From contig NZ_JAWXCX010000001.1 of assembly GCF_033845285.1 (NCBI RefSeq), positions 1,255,495-1,319,494 on the forward strand: a DNA stretch of 64,000 nucleotides, given 5' to 3'. The DNA comes from Marinococcus sp. PL1-022 (GTDB lineage: Bacteria > Bacillota > Bacilli > Bacillales > Marinococcaceae). The notes beneath the pieces are model-generated. The model was not told where the DNA came from. It ran no database searches and saw only the letters and a list, made by a program, of their open reading frames with translations. This document shows, in pieces, positions 60,260 to 64,000 of the stretch (positions are counted from its first letter, which is position 1; each line of letters begins with the position of its first letter). The position numbers were made by a program, and so were the translations under genes.

Positions 60260-60974
60260 CTCATCGATCTTGCGACTGGAAAACATTTCTTTAAAGCACC
60301 GATTTCAGCCGCTGACGTTTTCCATTACTAAAGGAAGCATTTATGCCCTTTGTGGTGGGAATGGCGCGGGAAAAACGTCATTATTCAGCGTGCTCACAGG
60401 GATGAACCGACCGTCGAGCGGAACAATGTATATGAGCAATGGGGAAATTCAAAACCATTCAAACACGTATCGGCAGTCTTTTTCCTACATGCCCGATCAA
60501 CTGGTTTTTCCCCGACATTTAACTGGGATTGAAACCCTTCGTTTTTTTTCGGACTTGATGGGGGAACAGCAATACAAGGTCACCGAAATTTTGCCATATG
60601 TAGGGTTGGAAGAAGCAAAGGATCAAAAAGTGAAAACCTATTCGAAAGGCATGCAGCAGCGGTTGAATCTGGCTCAGTGTTTGATGGCAGATGTTCCCTT
60701 GTATATGCTCGACGAACCGACGAACGGGCTGGACCCTTACTGGGCTTATCAAATGAAGGATATTATTTTGGATCAGAAAAAGAAAGGAAAAACGATTATT
60801 TTTTCGACACACTCATTATCTCTGGTCGATGATATTGCCGATGACCTGTTGTTTTTACAGCAGGGAAAGGTGCTGATCAACGAGCCCATTTCCCACCTGC
60901 AGCAACAATTTGGAGATCAGAACGATCTGAGTTCCTATGTGTACCATTTGGTTGCTTCCCAGGAACATACATGA
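60249..60974 (+). CDS. nosF: NosF-like ABC ATPase
   Basis: 241 aa with Walker A CGGNGAGKTS (about residues 35-44), signature YSKGMQQRLN, Walker B LYMLDEPTNGLDP and switch STHSL. It energises the NosDFY complex by family analogy. Translation is probably coupled to nosY. Confidence 0.9.
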   Translation: MEASSSILRLENISLKHRFQPLTFSITKGSIYALCGGNGAGKTSLFSVLTGMNRPSSGTMYMSNGEIQNHSNTYRQSFSYMPDQLVFPRHLTGIETLRFFSDLMGEQQYKVTEILPYVGLEEAKDQKVKTYSKGMQQRLNLAQCLMADVPLYMLDEPTNGLDPYWAYQMKDIILDQKKKGKTIIFSTHSLSLVDDIADDLLFLQQGKVLINEPISHLQQQFGDQNDLSSYVYHLVASQEHT

Positions 60975-60989
60975 AGGAGGAGTAAGTTT

Positions 60990-61562
60990 ATGCATAGCGA
61001 TAAACGCCAGGAACAAATCGTAGCCTGGGCGAAGCAGTACGGCACCGTCCGCATCGCTTTTTTAAAAGAGCAATTGGGCGTCTCCGAGATGACCATTTAC
61101 CGCGATATACAGAAAATCATGCAGGAAGAAACGATGGAACGAGTACCCGGAGGCGTGAAGTATCTGGAGCCTTCCGCGAGCCCCAAGCAATGCCGGGTCT
61201 GTTTTCAATCGTCCTTTTCCGTGCAGGCCGCGCAGCTTATGCATCCGGATGGCACGATGGAGCACTTCTGCTGTCCGCACTGCCTGCTGATGTTCACGGC
61301 GCATCACGGACATGACGACCAACAGCTGATCGGACGTGATTTTCTGCAGGGAACGACGATGAATGCGCGGCTGGGAACCTTTTTGATCGGGGCGGACGAA
61401 TGCCTGCACTGCTGCGCGCCGCAGGTGCTTGTATTCCGACAGCACGAGCAGGCCGTCAAATTTCAAGCGGGCTTTGGCGGGCAGATCCATGGCTTTTCCG
61501 GGGCGGTAACAGCCGTAACTTCAGCCATGTCCTGCTGCTCATCAGAATCCAGGCATCCTTAG
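60990..61562 (+). CDS. DeoR-type regulator with NosL-like metal-binding domain
   Basis: 190 aa. Residues 1 to about 60 form a DeoR-like winged helix (YGTVRIAFLKEQLGVSEMTI; YRDIQKIM). The rest is rich in Cys and His: CRVC, FCCPHC, LHCC and MSCC, with the segment LIGADECLHCCAPQVLVF then KFQAGFGGQIHGFSGAV reading like a degenerate NosL/TRASH domain. I infer a metal-sensing regulator of the operon, perhaps of copper. AAGGAGGAG lies about 9 nt before ATG, in the middle of the operon. Confidence 0.8.
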   Translation: MHSDKRQEQIVAWAKQYGTVRIAFLKEQLGVSEMTIYRDIQKIMQEETMERVPGGVKYLEPSASPKQCRVCFQSSFSVQAAQLMHPDGTMEHFCCPHCLLMFTAHHGHDDQQLIGRDFLQGTTMNARLGTFLIGADECLHCCAPQVLVFRQHEQAVKFQAGFGGQIHGFSGAVTAVTSAMSCCSSESRHP

Positions 61563-61603
61563 AACGAGATAATTCCCCGGAATGTTTAGCACAGGAGGAA
61601 CCC

Positions 61604-62974
61604 ATGAAACCACAGACAAACCACAAAAATAAAACAAACCGGCAGCATTATAATGTATTCTGGCGGTGGCATTTTTATGCCGGGATCATCCTGGCTCCGA
61701 TTTTATTGATGCTGGCTATTACGGGAGCGACGTATCTGTTTCGCGGCAATATTGAACAATGGCTGTATCAGGACTATACAGAGGTAGCTGCGGAGGGGGG
61801 GCAACGGGAAGCCTCTGCCATTACCGGCGCGGCCATGGAAGCGTATCCCGATGGTACAGTGGCCCGCTACCAGCCGCCGTCCGAAGAGGGTGAAACGGCA
61901 GAGGTGGGAATAACCAACGCCTCCGGAGAGGGAATGACGGTATTTGTGAATCCCTATAACCTGGAGAGCACCGGAACGCTGCTGGACCAGAACCGGATCA
62001 TGGACCGGGTGGAAGAATTACACGGAGAGCTGATGGCCGGCACGGTGGGGGACCGTATCGTGGAGACCGCTGCCTGCTGGACTATCTTTATGCTGGTCAG
62101 CGGGCTGTATCTCTGGTGGCCGTCCCGGCACCAGATGGCTTCCCGGAAAAGCTTTCTGCCATCGACGTCGACCAACGCTCGGGAGAAGCGCAAGCGCTGG
62201 CATTCGGTGCCGGCTTTTTGGATTTCGGGCGGTCTCGCTTTCTTTTTATTGACGGGCATGCTTTGGACCGGTTTTTGGGGAAACGGCATCCAGCAGTTGA
62301 CCACTAGCCAGGGCATCGGTTACCCGCCGTCGATCTGGGTCGGGGACGCTCCGGTGTCCGACCAGGTTACCGAAGAAACGGGGGACGTCTCGTGGGCTGC
62401 CGAGCAGATGCCGGTGCCGGAATCTTATGCTGCCAACAATTATGAACAAATATCCATCGACCGGGTCGTGAACGAGGCGGAACAAACCGGTGTGGCTTCC
62501 GGCTACGATGTGTTTTATCCGTCTTCCGACGAAGGCGTTTATACGGTGTCGGCCTTTCCGGACCAGGCCCAGGGGGAAGTGACGATGCATATGAATCAGT
62601 ATACCGGCAGTGTCCTGGCCGACTACCGGTGGGAGCAGTACCCGCCGCTCGCCAAGGTCATGGCGATGGGAATTACGATTCATAAAGGCCTGCAGTTTGG
62701 TATCTGGAACCAGCTGGCCGGGCTCCTCATCTGCCTGGGACTGATCGGCATGATCGTCAGCGGGATCCGGCTGTGGTGGACCCGCCGGCCGGAAGGAAAG
62801 CTTGGAGCACCTAAAAGCATGAGCAGCTGGCGGTTTCGGGGGTTTGTCGGCCTTGTGATTGGTTTTGGCGTCTTTTTCCCGTTATTCGGATTGTCGGTGT
62901 TGCTGATATACGCGGTGGACCGGCTGATTATTCGAAACAACCGGCGATTACGGTCGTTATTCCATGCGTCATAG
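61604..62974 (+). CDS. PepSY-associated membrane protein
   Basis: 456 aa with four to five helices of the PepSY_TM type: FWRWHFYAGIILAPILLMLA near residue 20, CWTIFMLVSGLYLWWP near 170, FWISGGLAFFLLTGMLWTGF near 205, LLICLGLIGMIVSGIRLWW and FGVFFPLFGLSVLLIYAVD near the C-terminus. PepSY regions lie in the extracytoplasmic loops. Related proteins are linked to iron reduction or copper handling and often sit in denitrification clusters. ATG 61604 has AGGAGGA 5-6 nt upstream. Confidence 0.84.
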   Translation: MKPQTNHKNKTNRQHYNVFWRWHFYAGIILAPILLMLAITGATYLFRGNIEQWLYQDYTEVAAEGGQREASAITGAAMEAYPDGTVARYQPPSEEGETAEVGITNASGEGMTVFVNPYNLESTGTLLDQNRIMDRVEELHGELMAGTVGDRIVETAACWTIFMLVSGLYLWWPSRHQMASRKSFLPSTSTNAREKRKRWHSVPAFWISGGLAFFLLTGMLWTGFWGNGIQQLTTSQGIGYPPSIWVGDAPVSDQVTEETGDVSWAAEQMPVPESYAANNYEQISIDRVVNEAEQTGVASGYDVFYPSSDEGVYTVSAFPDQAQGEVTMHMNQYTGSVLADYRWEQYPPLAKVMAMGITIHKGLQFGIWNQLAGLLICLGLIGMIVSGIRLWWTRRPEGKLGAPKSMSSWRFRGFVGLVIGFGVFFPLFGLSVLLIYAVDRLIIRNNRRLRSLFHAS

Positions 62975-62989
62975 GAAGGAGCAGTTATC

Positions 62990-63445
62990 ATGAAAATCAT
63001 GTTCATAGGCATAGCTGTATTGCTGCTCGTGAGCGGGTGTTCGACGCTCGATGCAAGCAATCATGAGGATTACGGCACCGCATCGCCTCCGGCGATGTAT
63101 ATCCACCCAGATCAGAGCCTGGAACCGCAGGAAGAGGAAGAGGTACAGATTCATGTGCTGCAAAACGAACAGCCATACGCTTTGGAGGACGAGGTCACCT
63201 TAACGGTCTATCATAAAGACCGGGAACAGATGCAGAAAATGACGGCGGAAGCTGTCCGTGAAGGCGTTTATACCGCGACCATTCGTGTGCCGGACGACGG
63301 GGTTTACACCCTGGAAGCTGCAGCGGGCCAGAATGAAGCAGGGCTGCGGACAGCGAAACAGATCGGCATCGGGGAGCTTACGTCAGACGAGCAGAGTATG
63401 TTGGCCGATGAAGAAGCGATGAATCATGACCACAGTCACCATTAA
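62990..63445 (+). CDS. FixH/YtkA-like lipoprotein
   Basis: 151 aa: signal peptide with lipobox Cys17 (LLLVSGC), a beta-sandwich domain (EVQIHVLQNEQPYALEDEVT; EGVYTATIRVPDDGVYTLEA) of the FixH/YtkA type, and a histidine-rich end (MNHDHSHH). Such proteins are thought to bind copper for oxidases. AAGGAG lies about 10 nt before ATG. Last gene of the operon; a terminator follows. Confidence 0.8.
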   Translation: MKIMFIGIAVLLLVSGCSTLDASNHEDYGTASPPAMYIHPDQSLEPQEEEEVQIHVLQNEQPYALEDEVTLTVYHKDREQMQKMTAEAVREGVYTATIRVPDDGVYTLEAAAGQNEAGLRTAKQIGIGELTSDEQSMLADEEAMNHDHSHH

Positions 63446-63500
63446 CATAGGGGAAATATCTTTTTTTGATGTATATAGACGTGGAAATATGAGTAGAGAA

Positions 63501-63533
63501 AGCAAAGCCTGGGCATGAGGGCTTTGCTTTTAT
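63501..63533 (+). terminator. Terminator of the nos-like operon
   Basis: AGCAAAGCC (63501-63509) and GGCTTTGCT (63520-63528) form a perfect 9-bp stem, followed by TTTTA. Confidence 0.78.
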
Positions 63534-63655
63534 ATGTTTAATGAATCACAATAATAGCCTATTGAGTAAACCAGTAAGACGTCGATTACAGTGCTAATAA
63601 TTTATTTAATCATTCGAAAAAAGTATTAAAGGATATATGAAATTAAAGAAGAACC

Positions 63656-64000
63656 TTAACATTTAGTGCATCGGCCGTAGATCTCAAATTTATATGATGA
63701 TACAGAAAAACATAGATAGGGGACTAATGTTCTTGAAGAATTCATCACCACACTTTTGATCGATCGACATTTCATGCAAATAATATGGCCGTAAAAAGAA
63801 TTTTCCATTCTATTACGATAATAATAGGTTTGTTTTTGAAACTCTGTGTGGTGTATTAAAGAGAGTTGTTTAAATAAATTCAAATTCCTGTAGATAGTGT
63901 CAATGCTAATGGCTGGATAGTGAACTTTCATGAAATCAAATATGATTTTAGCTGAGAAAATATAATCATGATTAAAGAATATTCTAATCATTTCTTTTCG
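63656..64000 (-). CDS. Fur-family regulator, 5' end outside window
   Basis: About 114 residues visible, with the frame open to the right edge (RKEM precedes the visible Met). Helix-turn-helix YPAISIDTIYRNLNLFKQLSL, then GHIICMKCRSI (first CxxC zinc pair) and FEIYGRCTKC (second CxxC pair) at the C-terminus identify the Fur/Zur/PerR superfamily. The His-rich HHHIIC stretch is reduced to FYGHIIC, and there is no clear PerR Asp. It could be a zinc or iron regulator. AT-rich compared with the nos operon. Confidence 0.82.
   Translation of the reverse strand, partial: RKEMIRIFFNHDYIFSAKIIFDFMKVHYPAISIDTIYRNLNLFKQLSLIHHTEFQKQTYYYRNRMENSFYGHIICMKCRSIKSVVMNSSRTLVPYLCFSVSSYKFEIYGRCTKC

Noticed and set aside
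1-64000. CRISPR arrays, tRNA/rRNA genes and transposases
   Set aside because: I saw no spaced direct repeats of CRISPR type, no cloverleaf tRNA sequence, and no transposase or integrase motifs on either strand.

Overview
The window looks like chromosomal DNA of a low-to-moderate GC Gram-positive of the Bacillaceae, probably a halotolerant or alkaliphilic relative of Bacillus. This is inferred from strong AGGAGG-type ribosome binding sites, lipoprotein signal peptides, a consensus sigma-B promoter, a bacitracin-type two-component/ABC module, YflT-type and GlsB-type stress proteins, acidic proteins and many Bacillus-type families. I see no rRNA, tRNA, CRISPR array, phage module or intact insertion sequence.

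Layout. 0-7.3 kb: the end of nagB; a TetR/MFS efflux pair with a perfect 14-bp operator; an Asp-box propeller protein; small stress and membrane proteins; a metallophosphoesterase. 7.4-14.8 kb: a sigma-B-driven YflT-type protein; a response regulator/kinase/ABC exporter module; a lipoprotein; an ABC-F ATPase preceded by a leader peptide, terminator/antiterminator and masked Shine-Dalgarno. 14.8-23.2 kb: an AT-rich accessory zone with a MazG-like protein, two tubby-like proteins, a run of tiny membrane proteins (four are tandem paralogs, two apparently starting at ATT), an aminoglycoside adenylyltransferase-like gene, a P-loop kinase, two methyltransferases and a composite gene remnant. 23.2-30.3 kb: an ABC exporter with a LytTR regulator carrying a dead ABC domain; a frameshifted DUF4260 gene; a Nudix hydrolase; an ArsR/MFS pair sharing an operator; a quinone-oxidoreductase-like dehydrogenase.

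30.4-42.6 kb: an FMN reductase/flavin monooxygenase pair, a universal stress protein, GntP-type and POT transporters, an HD-GYP protein, then a GntR-controlled mannose-family PTS operon with an extended ManA. 42.9-56.8 kb: a GAF-GGDEF-EAL protein, a MocR remnant, a homocysteine methyltransferase-like enzyme, a second copy of the 11.6-kb lipoprotein family, Tag glycosylase, a DHFR-like protein, an orphan Opp-type permease pair, a diguanylate cyclase, several small membrane proteins, a DUF421 protein and an M29 aminopeptidase remnant. 57.0-63.4 kb: an apparent eight-gene operon of nos accessory genes (NosL-like, NosD, NosL, NosY, NosF, a DeoR/NosL-like regulator, PepSY and FixH-like proteins) without nosZ. 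The right edge holds a partial Fur-family regulator.

The strongest leads are the NosZ-less nos operon with its own cysteine-rich regulator, the ATT-start paralog array, the three-layer leader of the ABC-F gene, the matched ArsR operators with a leaderless regulator mRNA, and the LytTR protein with a dead ATPase domain. All functional statements rest on reading the sequence and recalled family knowledge; no searches were run.
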